Of a stretch of 64,000 nucleotides of DNA, positions 21,824 through 33,508 are shown piece after piece. Within the stretch, counting starts at the first letter, position 1. Each line of letters starts with the position of its first letter. The DNA comes from Agrocybe praecox. Its lineage: Eukaryota > Basidiomycota > Agaricomycetes > Agaricales > Agrocybaceae. The stretch is taken from contig OZ024846.1 of the NCBI GenBank assembly GCA_964017145.1, forward strand, positions 1,798,001 through 1,862,000, read 5' to 3'. The notes below the pieces were generated by a model. The model saw only the letters and a list, made by a program, of their open reading frames with translations, was not told the origin of the DNA and made no database searches. The position numbers were made by a program, and so were the translations under genes.

Positions 21824-23314
21824 ATGTCTTCAAAAACCAACATTCTAATGACTGGTGTCACCGGTAAGCACTTTACTTGCTGCGTCTCTGGTCTCTGGAT
21901 TAAGCTGTATCTGACGAAACCTTTACTCCCAGGTTACATTGGTGGCTCGGTCCTATCGCGTTTCCTTGCACATCCCGATTTTGCTTCTTTTAAAATAACA
22001 ACTCTTGTCCGTTCCACAGAGAAGGCGGAGAAACTCAAAGCTCTTGGGCTTGAAGCAGTCGTCGGATCGCATTCAGATGAGAAGCTCGTCGAAGCCTTAG
22101 CAGCGGATAGCGATGTGGTGATTGCAATGGTACGTATCCAATGCATGGGCTTGTGGCTACCTAACAAATTTTCAAGACGTTGACTAACCGCTGAAAACTT
22201 GACAGGCCGACGCAGATAACTATGGGGCCGCCATAGCAACTTTACGCGGATTGAAGAAACGCAACGCGGAGACGGGAACTGTACCGATCTTCATTCATAC
22301 AGTACGTTCCTTCTTCCTTTCCCTGATAGTATTGTCGAGACTGGAGCCGTACCCCCTCGTCTTTCTAAAGTCTGGCACTGGTAAGCAAATGCCCACACAT
22401 GGATGCGCATGAATAAAGTAGCTTACAACATGAATAGGTGTTCTCGCTGACGACGCCAAAGGAGAATTTTCCACAGAGACCATCTACAACGATGCTGATG
22501 CCGACCAAATCGAAACCCTCCCTGATACGCAGTTGCATCGAAATGTCGATCTGGAGATCCAGCGTGCAGACAAAGAAGGTAGGATTATCTATAACTACCG
22601 CAGGCACCTAAGCTCAAACGCAGTATCATCCAGGTTACGTGAAGAGTTATATCGTTTTGCCTCCAACCATTTGGGGTATTGCGACAGGCGTGCTCGTCGA
22701 AAAGGGGATCCAAAACCCTCATTCTCTGCAAATCCCAGCACTTATTCGTGCCTCTTTGGCTCGCGGCCGGGGAGGCATGGTTGGAAGTGGTAAAAACATC
22801 TGGCCGAATGTTAACATAGAAGAAGGTGCATTTCAATTCTGTTCGCATTTTCCTTCAAGTCCTGTTCGTTGACCCATCTGGCATATGTATCATTGCAGTC
22901 GCAGATCTTTATATCGTACTGTTCAACTCGATCCGCACGAACCCTGCCACTGGACACGGGCGTGAGGGCATTTACTTTGGTGAAAACGGAGAACATACGA
23001 TGTATGAGGTCGGCAAAGCCGTAGCGGAGGCGCTTGTCGCTGTGGGCAAGTCAGACAACCCCGAGCCATCTACCTTCACCCAAGAGGAAATCGACAAATA
23101 CTTCGAGGTGAGAAATCAGTGCATGCGCATTACTTGACGTTGTAATCGTGACAAATCACTGGTCTTCGACCTGTAATAGGGATCTTCATACTTGGGTACC
23201 AACTCACGCTGCCGCGCAAACAGGTCCAGAGCTATTGGCTGGGCCCCAACCAAGACGAAGGAGGATTTCATTGCGAGCATAAAACCAGAGGTCGAGGCGC
23301 TTGCGAAGAACTAA
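21824..23314 (+). CDS. NAD(P)-binding Rossmann protein, atypical SDR / NmrA-like
   Basis: A cytosolic NAD(P)-dependent reductase or epimerase-like protein. Exon 1 reads MSSKTNILMTGVTG and splices to YIGGSVLSRFL, rebuilding the glycine-rich TGVTGYIGG dinucleotide motif. Next come TTLVRSTEKAEKL (end of beta-2), DSDVVIAMADADNYG, SGTGVLADDAKGEF and YVKSYIVLPPTIWGIATG. The C-terminal part has GREGIYFGENGEHTMYEVG and ends FIASIKPEVEALAKN. Exons are short and introns are 50-70 nt. I do not see the classical YxxxK dyad in order, so it is best called atypical or extended SDR. Many agaric genomes carry close relatives annotated only as NAD(P)-binding protein. The substrate is unknown, and neighbours give no hint. 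Confidence 0.82.
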
Positions 23315-23452
23315 TAATCCGTAGAAGGGAGGTAAAGGCGCTGTAAACTGTAGTATTAGTTTGTAGATTTCAGGAATGACTTGTGCAGTTCAATGATATC
23401 TATCCGGCTGGAAGAAATGCATTTAATGAGTACAGAGAAAAACATCAAGTTA

Positions 23453-24236
23453 CTACAGACGCGATTGTGTTGGAGGGAAGGGAATTTCCTCGGTCGTCTT
23501 TGCAGCTTCGCCATACTGCAAAACACCAACATATGGCATGATGTTATATTTGAGAGTATAGTTTGCTGGAGGGACGCCTCTGTTGAAGGTTTTTTGGAGT
23601 TTAGTATGTGCGTACGTACGAGAGAAAGCGATGCGGACAGAACACGTACTTGAACGATGAAGAGATATCGCGGAACACATATTTGTTCTTCCCTGCGAAC
23701 TTGATGAATGCATCCTCTTTGCGGCGGACAATTCTATCCCAGATGACGACCTCGTTTTTAACCTGACAAGAGACGCAATATATGTTACAGGATGGAGGAG
23801 ATTACACTGGTAAGCGACGCACCCCCTGCTTATTGGCATACTCTGCCTCTAAATAGAGAAACAATTGTTTGGTGTTCCAGTGGAATAGAGGTGTCAAGTC
23901 TTGTTTGTTAGGATGCGTGAGTTAAGCATGAACAAGGTAGAGGAAGATATTTTGTCTTACCGGCTGTAATGTTAAAGTTCACAAACGCCAAGTCTTGCTT
24001 TTTATTTGGGTATCGACGAGCGTTAGATGATACGCTGGAACAGAACATTGAGCTTTCGGAACATAGCAATTGAAGCAAAAGCTCGGAGCTCACACTTTGA
24101 TTGAAGAAATTGTGAGGTCTCCCTGGGGCGTTGCGGTGAATAGGAAAGAGGAGAGTGCAATGGCGGCTAAGAGAGTCATCATAACCGATGATAGGAAAGC
24201 AGAGACATTGTTGATCCTTGAGAAGATATTGTGCAT
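23453..24236 (-). CDS. SPC3: Signal peptidase complex subunit 3
   Basis: A single-pass ER membrane protein of the signal peptidase complex, needed for removal of signal peptides. The start at 24236 gives MHNIFSRINNVSAFLSS followed by a membrane segment (VMMTLLAAIALSSFLF), the type II anchor of this family. The lumenal part reads DLTPLFHWNTKQLFLYLEAE, then VIWDRIVRRKEDAFIKF, NKYVFRDISSSFK and YTLKYNIMPYVGVLQYGEA, all diagnostic of SPC3/SPC22/23, and ends at 23453 with FPPTQSRL. Introns are short. It is head-to-head with ASA1, with 270 bases between start codons, so the two probably share a bidirectional promoter. Confidence 0.93.
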
Positions 24237-24506
24237 ATTGACAGAATAGTTTAAGAGTAATAATTGAGTACACCGTTGTAACCCCCGCGACACGTTGAGC
24301 AGTTACGGACACGACGATCGACTAACGTGACGCCGATATTTTGTGTGTACATAATTGGCGAAAGCTTTAAATGCTGCCGCTTCGGGGTTAACGATGAAGA
24401 CGCTCTCCGACTCACGCGTACGGCCCGCGTTTCGTTTCTGCAATGAAAAATCCATTCTGAATATTGAAGAACGGTCTCTTACATCACCCCACGCGTATCT
24501 AGCTCA
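24237..24506. promoter_or_regulatory. Bidirectional promoter, SPC3 / ASA1
   Basis: 270 bases between two divergent start codons, so both promoters must overlap or abut. Neither side shows a clear TATA box, as is common for constitutively expressed genes. The assignment is positional. Confidence 0.5.
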
Positions 24507-26116
24507 ATGCCGACTCCAGCGTCACCACACTCGCAATCGCAAGCGCCACCTCCTCCGACCCCACTCCATCTTTTGCGCTCGCATGTAGCGCCTATATCGG
24601 CGCTTGCCTGGTCTGACGATGATGAAAGGATCTACTCCGCAGATACATCTGGCAAAATCATAGTCACGTCGACGCGGTCTCTCCGCGCTATTACAGCGTG
24701 GATGGCGCATACCGACTCGATACTGGGAGTGGAAGAATGGGACGCATATATTATAACGTCTGTGTTCCATCAAAATTTTCACTGATTTTTTTTCAGACAA
24801 TATTCATCAGTCTTTTTTCTTTCTTTCTTTCCATTCGTGAAGTCACGCAAGGGATAATAAAATACACGTCTGGCAGCGCGTCGAGGAACTCCCATTCTCT
24901 GATAGGATTGGTGGATCCGCGGGTCTGCCTGACCTGCCGATCCCCAACCACTGCTATTCTATGGACGTCAATGCTCTCAACTTTTGTCGTTTCTCACTGT
25001 TGCCTCTTACGAATAACAATAACTCTGACGATAAAATCGTGAAGCCGAAAGCTCTGATTGCCCTGCCTAATTTGATTGACTCTTCGACTGTGTGTTTATA
25101 ATCTAACAAAATTCTTGTGCGCTTTGACCTCAAAACTCGTCTAGGCTGATGTATGGTCTCTGCCTGCTATGGACCGCGTACATGCTGCTATTGGCCAGGA
25201 AGGAAATGTGTCTGGGCTTTCGACTACCGGAGGAAGGAACACTGCAGGTCTGTCCGCTACATAGTCTGGTTCAATCGGTCTCTTCTAATGATGGGCCCGT
25301 CCGTTCGTGGCCTAGGCATCATAATGTCGATACATCTTTACCATCACGTCCCCACAGATAAACCATCATCAGGCCCCGCTCGTCAAAATCTAAGAACTTT
25401 GCTTGCGTACGAAAACGGTAGCGTAGTTCTACGAGAATACACACGGACCGCAAAAGAAGCGTCGGTCGAAGGACAAGGCTGGGATATACTTTGGAAATCC
25501 AAGGTCCATGTTGAGTCAGGTATGCAATACATTTTATGTCCTGTCCGAATAACTCTTTCACTGTCTTCCCCAGTCATGGCATTAAGAGTATCCCGAGCGA
25601 ACGATTTTGCACTGACGGTTTCCGCGGATCACATCATTGGCCGTTACGATCTCAATGTAGTTACGCTTCGACTATCATGCATATGTCATCCCTAATTCTC
25701 TTTTGGTAACAGACAAACGGAAATGCACCGGAGGAATACGGTGCAGCATTCCGTACAAAGCATGCTGGAAATGGATCGGTAGCGATTCGGGAGGATGGTA
25801 AGGTTTGCGCCGTTGGTGGGTGGGACGGAAAGTAAGCAGAGATCACATTCTCGGGTTCTGTGAGAATAGGAATTTCTGATGAGGACAATTGAAAAGGATA
25901 CGATTATATTCGACCAAATCATTCAAGCCGCTAGGAACACTGAAATATCACAAAAAAGGATGCCAATGCGTGGAGTTCGCGCGAGGGATTGCAGCATCGA
26001 AGCAGGATGACGAAGAGATGTCGGTTGATGAGAAAATAGAAAGATGCAAGTGGTTAGTGGCAGGGTCGAAAGACAACCGAGTGTCCATTTGGTCGCTGAT
26101 GAGTTTTGAGAAATAA
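24507..26116 (+). CDS. ASA1: ASTRA-associated protein 1, WD-repeat
   Basis: A nuclear WD40 beta-propeller protein of the ASTRA complex, which supports assembly of PIKK kinases and chromatin remodellers. The first repeat reads HLLRSHVAPISALAWSDDDERIYSADTSG, followed by AWMAHTDSILGVEEW. The next exons give HARDNKIHVWQRVEELP, then PIPNHCYSMDVNALNFCRFS, typical of ASA1/GNB1L. A long insertion follows, then NLRTLLAYENGSVVLREY and ESVMALRVSRANDFALTVSAD, and finally VAIREDGKVCAVGGWDGK, IRLYSTKSFKPLGTLKYHKKGCQCVEF and SKDNRVSIWSL. The N-terminus is Pro/Ser-rich. Introns of ordinary size separate these blocks. The order of blocks matches the family end to end, so I am confident in the call, less so in every splice site. 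Confidence 0.9.
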
Positions 26117-26288
26117 AATGATAAAATTTTCATGGCGACCCTGTGAAGTGCCTTGCTTCGATCCGAGCTAGACGTCTGCCCATTAAGCTGTTTCTGGGCT
26201 GTGCCCCGGATGTGGATCCCATTTGGTAATAAATAGTAAATAGAGGGAGACAATCTGCTACGTAAGTCTTAAACAGGTCTATATTTAC

Positions 26289-27841
26289 ATGGCTCTGTTC
26301 AAGATTTCTCAACTTTCCCTATCTTCCCCGTCCATGGACGACCATATCACCAGTCTCGAACACACAGTCGTCGGTCCTCCTTTTATTTTATATTTTATTT
26401 TGCTAACCTTTTTTCCAGTGTTCAAATTATGTTTGCTGTGGCGATCAGCACTGTGACCTCCACGCGCTTCTCGAGCACGTCGAAGAAGAGCACATTCTCG
26501 CTAGGACTCCCAATGGAAAGCGTGTCTATCCCCGCGACGGTCTGCGCACAGTTCCACTTCTTGTCTCATCTTCTCCAGCGTCCACCCCCGCCTCTAGTCC
26601 TGCCTCATCAACCCCTTCATCCCCATCAGATCTCGTCTCTCCCATTTCTCCCTTCTCGAGGAGGCCACATCGCAAGACCAGTCTCTCATCCATCCACGTC
26701 AAACCCGTATACACTCCGTTCACCCCAAGCTTGCCGGTAGATCCCTCAGAGCCATATCTTGACGCCGACGAGATCCTTATGCACTCTGGTTCCTTTGACT
26801 ATGCCATGAGCGATGTCGGCGTATATAATGATTTTCCATCAGAGATTTTCACCCCATCCTGCGAGTCCAAAGATCTTACCCTCGAAACACCTTTCATCAT
26901 CCCCATGACACCATCCTTGTCTGATCAAGATGCGGAGATGTTCGACATAAACGACAGTACTCCAGAGCTCTCCGATGAGGCGCCGCCTAGTCCCTTGACC
27001 GCTATTCCTCGTCATATGCACGATATTGTAGCCCCACCACCACTGCGCACAAAACCAGATCCAATTACCATGCGCAAGAAACCTGCAAAGTCGAAGAAGG
27101 TAGCACATGCGCTTACCTCGAGCATGAAATCGTCCACGGCAAGCACCAGCTCCAACAAAAGGAAAATTTTGCCCAACACACCTAGAATTCCTTGTCCGGC
27201 AAGTCCTGGCTTTTTTTCACTGTAATGCTAGCGCATATATTCAACTTCCTTTTCTTACTTTAGACAGAGGGTTGCGTGAAGGTGTTCTTTTTTGTTTTGG
27301 CATTGAACCAACCTTGAGAGCTAACCGCAGACATCATTTCTAGGAATACCGTAATCCAAATGGACTAAAATACCATTTGGAGAAAGGAGCATGCAAGTTT
27401 AAAGAGGATCCGAAATCTGTCGACTCTGAACTCGAGAACGCAGCCGAGGAAGACTCCTTAGCATCCGACGACCCTGCATCCTATTCACCGCCCTCGAGGA
27501 CATTCCCCGATATTCTTCCTACCGATATCTTGACAGAAGAGGTCAACCCTGGTCTTTCTAGACGCATATACGCGCTTCCTACAACAGCTTCTGCCGCCGC
27601 AGAATCGCCTACCGCTCCATCAGTCGGCGCTAAAATCTTGGGTAATGTGTATTCAATACACGGCTTGCCTTATTATCGCTACCATACTACCCCAGCGTCC
27701 TCTTCCCAGTCACCTCAGGCTCCCCTTATGGCCTCACCACTGATTGGTCCTGCTGCTCCCCCATCGACCTTCTATCATAATCACCATCCTCAATGCACAC
27801 CTTCATCGGTCTCTCTTTTGCCGAATCGCCAAAAAATATGA
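26289..27841 (+). CDS. Sfp1-like split zinc-finger transcription regulator
   Basis: Predicted nuclear regulator with two separated zinc fingers. Start ATG is 26289 or 26334, in the same frame. Exon 2 (26419-27198) opens with CSNYVCCGDQHCDLHALLEHVEEEH, a C2H2 finger (shown here only in key residues: paired Cys, then LLEHVEEEH). A long Pro/Ser/acidic spacer follows. The second finger is rebuilt from exon 2 end (IPCP), an 18-nt exon at 27264-27281 (TEGCVK) and exon 4 from 27344 (EYRNPNGLKYHLEKGAC). This matches the yeast Sfp1-type finger with NPNGLKYH, but the last ligand would be Cys instead of His. The intron after IPCP starts with GC (27199) instead of GT. Yeast Sfp1 controls ribosomal-protein and growth genes; a similar role is inference. 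Confidence 0.78.
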
Positions 27842-28954
27842 TTGATTGGAGTCTAGTTTAACTCTAACTCTAATTTCTGCTGCGCCTTTTCCTACATTTT
27901 CCCTCGCTTTCGAGCCAATCTGAATATACGCTGTCAAAAAATTTGACAGCATCTGTAATTGCAAGTGTACTCATCGTCCCGATCTCTCCGACCAAAACAA
28001 CATGCGCGCTTATTTCGAGTTTCCCTCTCACTGTCACTGGCATCGTACAACAGACGTCGACTCACCTGCAACGCTCAATCTCGTCCTTCTGACTCTACTC
28101 ATCGCCTTCGTCGTCGTCATCACCACTCCCTACAGTCGCTATTTTGCCTTGCTTCGCCTCTTGCTTGTTTTCTATGTCTCTGTCTCAAGTTCAATCTTCC
28201 ATCCTGTCCACATATCACCATTCAACCATACTTTTATCCGTCGTCTCTTTCCAGCTTTCGATAGTAACTTCGACCTTTTTGTTATAATTATAGATCTAGC
28301 TTACCTCGCCCGCCACCCGCCTAAAACCTAAAACCGCTGCCATCTTTTTTTCCCTTCAAGCTCAAGATATTCAAACAACGGGCGCCTAGTACGAGTCAAC
28401 CAAAATTATCTTCTTTTACGTATTATCATCATCGATTATAATTGTCATAATCCAAACATGTACCAAAAAACGCTTGGCTAGCCCAATCGTACCTTGTTTT
28501 CTGGTTTCTAGTCTTTTAGATATGTTATAGCAGCCCACCTGGCGCCTTGTTGTCCTTGTTCGATGTTGTTGTTCGGCGTTTGTAGTGAATGTACGCTGCT
28601 GTTGTAAAAAGAGCGTAGTAGATACATACTCTAGTATGCATTCTGAATTAAATAATTTTGACCGTGTCAATTGGAACTTTGGCAGGAATGCGAGTGTGAG
28701 GCAGATTCTGGATTTAGGCTAGTTAATACTACAGCAGGAAAGCAAGCAAGTTCGGAAGGAATGTGGATCGATATACAGCGAAAATAAGAATAAGTAATAG
28801 TAAAAGTAGAAAGCGAGTTCAGCGATGATAGCAGTGGGGAGTATAGCTATCCATAGATAGGAGTGGCGATCGATTAATTTTCGTACCGTAGCATAAGTCC
28901 TTGATGTGAAAAAAAAGCAAAGTGGGGAAAGAAAGGTGGTGGGTGGTGGTAGTA
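27842..28954. other. Intergenic region between convergent 3' ends
   Basis: About 1.1 kb between the ends of two converging genes. Its first 500 bases are strongly pyrimidine-rich on the plus strand, giving open frames such as 28002-28331 with Leu/Ser/Phe bias; I take these as translated UTR-like sequence. The rest is AT-rich. No gene is supported. Confidence 0.45.
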
Positions 28955-30461
28955 TCACAATATCCCGGCAGCTCTTAGATCCCGCGTCAGTCGCGCTTCC
29001 TCTGCAACTGCGGAAGGGGAAGGGTTGTTGGCATGGTAGAGATCGACCCTCTGAGCCGCTGCTGCTGCTGCTCGGTGGGCGGGTGTGACGTCGTATGTGA
29101 GTTGGAAGATGTCGTTGGTGAGCCTTCGGCGTATCTGCATGTCCAAGTCACTTCTGTCCACAACTTCGGTGGTACTTGCGGGTGTGGGTTCGTGTGTTGT
29201 TCGGACGGATTTTTCCCAGCGCTTGACTCGCCAGAAACCGATTACGGATGAGAGGAGGAGGAACCAACCTGTTTTGATTGATGAAAAATCAGCAGACTGA
29301 GGTAGATCTGATATGTACTGGTAAGAATAGAGCTGGAGTCTCACCTAGTGTCATGAACAAGAACGAAAGCCAATCTTTGGAGGTGGCAGACATTACGGTG
29401 TCATTTGGTGTTGGTGCAGATGATGATGATGCTGTCGCGGTTTCTGTTGAAGGTGTTGGAAGTGGTACAGGATTTCCCCATGCATCCGCGGTACCTGCTG
29501 AGCCATCTGCTTGACTATTGTCATCGGCGAAGGACATCGTTCGCGAGTAGAATCCATATTGAATGAGGGTGAGTCCAAGACCTGCACGCGAGCCAAACTT
29601 GGCTGCGTGAGACGTGTGGAGTAGGTAGGTGAGCAGGAATCCGACGAATTGGAAGAAGAAAGAGATAAAGACGTTCAGGCAGAAGATCAAGAACGAGCCG
29701 GAGGGTAGGTCATCTATGATCAAGTCCCCACTTCCATCAAGTCCTGGAGCATGTATAGTCGTTTCCCAATAAGGTGGAACAGCGTCCGCTTGGGCCTCGA
29801 GGTATGACTGAAAATGAGGTCGTAAAAAAAAGGTTATTTAAATAGGCGATCGGAAAAGCGAGGTGATAATACGCACAGGTGGGCTTTCTTTCTGATTGTC
29901 TTCTGGCACCAAGTGGACATCACCATCTTCCGTTCGTACAACTCTAGCTGCCTGTGGTTTGGCTGTGACATTGGCAAAAACACCGTCGTTTTCTATTCCT
30001 CCTCCCGTCGGTCTGGAGGACTGTCCCCCTCCTTCTGTCGGTACTGCCTGATAATGTGTTGGTAGGATAGCACCAAGAGTTCTTCTGAAGAAAGATTGGC
30101 CTGGGGGCTTGGGAACAGCGACAGGTGCAGTAGGTAGGAGGCCATTCGAGTTACCAATGTCGTTCGGAAGCGCTCGTGATGAAGGTGCCGGCGGAGAGCC
30201 TGGTGGAGGGAAATCATACTCTCTTTCAAAGTCATAAGCGCCTGAAAGTGCGGATGTTTCTGTCCTTGAGGCCTGTTGCGGCTCAGAAGAAGTAAGGTTG
30301 TTGTTGTCCTTCCGGGTGGTAAGCGGGGTCGATTCTGAATGGTTCATGTGGTCGTCGTCATCGTTTTCTTCATCGTCTAGGTCAAAAGCTTCCGCCATTT
30401 CTCGTTCTGCGTCCGGCGCTGACTGTGGATTGGATAGCGGGGCATAACGTCCAGACGACAT
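28955..30461 (-). CDS. BSD2: BSD2 / NDFIP-type membrane adaptor for Nedd4-family ubiquitin ligases
   Basis: A Golgi/endosomal membrane protein that in yeast and animals recruits HECT ubiquitin ligases (Rsp5/Nedd4) to sort transporters such as metal carriers. The start at 30461 gives MSSGRYAPLSNPQSAPDAER and a long acidic, Ser/Pro-rich cytosolic N-terminus. The conserved core begins AVPPYWETTIHAPG, followed by DLPSGSFLIFCLNVFISFFF, FVGFLLTYLLHTSHAAKFGS and GLTLIQYGFY, which are the diagnostic membrane segments. A Ser/Thr-rich loop follows, then WLSFLFMTLGWFLLLSSVIGFW. The tail ends RLTRDLRAAGIL. I could not find a canonical PPxY ligase-binding motif; the nearest is VPPYW. At least two introns interrupt it. 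The fold and topology call is firm; the partner is inference. Confidence 0.88.
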
Positions 30462-31367
30462 GATAAACAGACAGAAATGAGTGGGTGAAGTAAGAGTGTA
30501 TGTATGAAGAATGAACAGTGCCTTGACTCTGATGGTCGAGTGGGAAGTCAAGTGATCGGGCCAAACACTGCCATTGCCGAAGCTGCTGATCCAGTCAGTT
30601 CTCTCTTTCTCCTGTCATGTTAATATTTAATCTACGTATATACATCTACTGCGACTCATTTTCTGTCTAATTGACACCAAGCGTCCGACTACTCGCAGAT
30701 AATTTCGGAACCCACTGGCCACCTCATGCAGGTTTTTATTTATTTATTATTACACTGTGAATAACGATCCCCACCACAGTGTTCGGTGATTCTGTAAGTT
30801 ATACATTGCCGCATTATAATTACTCGAAAGACTAATACCTGTATCTCAGGGAAACAAATCTTCATGTTCAAGATCCACATTTGAGCGGCACGCTGTCCTA
30901 TTATCGAGTTCTCCGATTTGCCTGGGTTATAATTGATAGCTATCTACAGGTTAATCTCACAAACCACTCCATTCGCTTTGTCATGTGCTTGATTCACTGT
31001 CGTTGTTCTACGTATATTCTACTAGACACATTAATTGGAATGCATATCTATCCTTGTTAAACATGCGTACTCGAGACCGAATGCAATTCTGTTTTGGAAC
31101 GTAAAAGATCGTGGGAATTATTCCTCACTGCCCAGCGCTCAGCCTTATAAGTTTTCCTCTCTTTTCTTTACCTCACGTTTAACGCCCGTTTTCTGTATCT
31201 GTTCTAGTCTCGACAAAACACCGTGGTCCAGTCATTTCCTGTGTGATCGCGTCAAATATCCTAAGATTCAGGAAGAATCATGGGTATAGCATCTCACCCG
31301 ATGGTCAAGAGAAAGTGCTTTAAAGAGGAAGGTACTTGGACTTCTCGAGCCTTAAGACACCCCCGCA
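30462..31367. other. Divergent intergenic region, BSD2-like / HET gene
   Basis: About 900 bases between head-to-head genes. AT-rich, with a T/A run near 30730. It should hold both promoters. No gene, repeat or RNA was identified. Confidence 0.4.
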
Positions 31368-33508
31368 ATGGTCCTTTGCGAAATCTGTCGAGGAATACCG
31401 TTCGATGATGCACCTCCTTTCCCCAAGGAATACAATCTCCCCGCCTTACCAGACGATGACAACCCAAGTGTCGACCTTTTCTACGTCACTCTGAAAGACG
31501 GTTATGATCCCCCTATTATATTTGGCTATTCTCACTATCAATCTCTCCGTGACCTGAAAGAGTCTGCCTTAGACAACGAGTGTGGACTATGTTCGCTGAT
31601 ATATGACGAATTTCATCAGCTTTGGAAGGCAATGGACGATCGCAATTCGTCTTGGAGGTTTTTCGTCACTGGACGCCAGGGCAAACAGCAGGGGTTTCAA
31701 GTTTGGACCGATGGACGACGCGGTACCATGCTTCGAGTTGGTGCGTTCGGTTACTTGGTCAAGAATGGTAGGTACCATGCTTTAAATCGCATGATCAATG
31801 TTCTGGGAATGACACGGACCTAGACGACGATTCCTCATTTTCCAGAGTGTATCGCGGGCGGACTGTAGCGCGTCAGGCGTCTTCGACAGCCTGCTGGGAT
31901 GTTGTGGAAGAGTGGATTGACAGATGCAATGACAAGCACGATAATTGCCCTCCCGGAACGGCGGACGTAGAGCTTCCAACGCGTCTCATCCATGTTGGAA
32001 AAGACGATAATGACATTAAAATTGTCGAAACAACGGGTCAATACGGGTCCTACGTGGCGCTTAGCTATACATGGGGTCCTCAACCACCTACAGGCTTTCC
32101 TTACAGATTGACAGAGGCAAACCATGATGCCTACAATACTAAGATCGATATCAACACTACTGGTTTAAGGGCGGCAAAAACGATAATGGATGCTATTCAC
32201 ATGACCAAGAAGCTGGATAACGTTAAATATCTATGGGTTGATGCGCTTTGTATCGAGCAATCGCCCCTCCCTACGGATCCTCCTACAGATGATTACAACG
32301 AAGAGGCGCCCAAGATGGCTCAATATCATTCAAATGCATATCTCACCATTTCCGCAGCTGCATCCAAAGACTCGTCTGCTGGCATATACAACGACCGCAA
32401 CGATAGCATCCCTTCCAAAACGTACACATTCACTCATCACAACTATGTTCAAGATGTTTCCGGCAAGCTGATCATTTATCCCTTGCCTCTGGACAAAGAA
32501 AACATTCTCATTCAATACCTCGTACTTGCAGACGAAACCATTTCAACGCGCGCGTGGACACTGCAAGAGCGGATTCTTAGTAGTCGCACACTCTTTTATG
32601 GATCGGATCAGATGTACTGGGAATGCAACGAACACTTCGCCAGTGAAAACGGCGCAGTTCGTGTAAAAGGGCGGATGTACACGCTAAACAAAGACACCCG
32701 ACAGATAGCGCTCTGGGACAGCGGCCAGAAGCAGGATCCCAAAGAACTTTGGTTTGTTGCCGTCGAATCGTATAGTGGGAGAAGCATGACGAACGCCCGA
32801 GACAAACTAGTTGCTATCAGCGGTCTGGCTTCAAAACTTGCGTCAATAATCAAGGACAAGTATATTGCAGGTCTTTGGGAAAGCACTATCATTACTGGCC
32901 TTTGGTGGTGCCCTACCGAACCTTTCATGAAGTGGAGTGTCGCAATGAATTGGTCGCCGTCTGCTGCCAACTACTCTGCTCCTTCTTGGTCTTGGGCAGC
33001 ACATGAGTTTGCTCCAGAGTATAAATCAGAGGGCCGTATCGCACCCACGGCGGATAATCGTGCGCTTGGCTCTGAAGAAGTAGCTATATGCAAAGGGCAT
33101 AGTATCGAACACGTAACGCGAGGCAACTCCTTTGGAGGAGTCAAGTCAGCCCGGCTTGAGCTCAACGCTCCTGTTTTGGACCTCGAACTCGACGAAGATA
33201 GGACCCGCATCTCCCGCAGGCAATTCGCGTTTACTTGGAAGAACCGCGAGCTGCACTATGAGAGTCAACTAGATTTTGCGTTCAGTTCCATGAGCGAGGT
33301 CTCCTCTCTGGACATTCATGCATTGGTCCTTGCTAAAACTGCCGACGAAACGATCGAAGTTGTCTATCTCTGCCTTCTTATCACTCCCGTTGGCAATAAT
33401 GATGACACTTACCGTCGAATTGGTACCATTTGGATCCGCGAGACTGACTTGGGTAGCCATGCACCGGATTTTGAGGCTCTTTGGCGGCACCTGGATAAGT
33501 TTGTGTGA
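31368..33508 (+). CDS. Heterokaryon-incompatibility (HET) domain protein
   Basis: About 688 residues in two exons (31368-31771 and 31846-33508), joined at AG|A so that VKNGRVYRGRTVARQ is continuous. The N-terminus has CEICRGIPF and CGLCSLIYDEF, cysteine pairs common before HET domains. The HET domain shows its hallmark blocks in order: YVALSYTWGP, then VKYLWVDALCIEQ, MAQYHSNAYLTISAAAS and STRAWTLQERILSSRTLFYG. The C-terminal region includes WCPTEPFMKWSVAMNWSPSA and WSWAAHEF and has no further recognised domain. In ascomycetes such proteins trigger cell death when unlike individuals fuse; in agarics the family is large and mostly untested. There is no adjacent NLR or partner gene, so it appears solitary. 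Confidence 0.93.

Noticed and set aside
28002..28331. Hydrophobic 109-codon frame resembling a membrane protein
   Set aside because: The region is pyrimidine-rich DNA downstream of the zinc-finger gene; Leu/Phe/Ser content follows from base composition.
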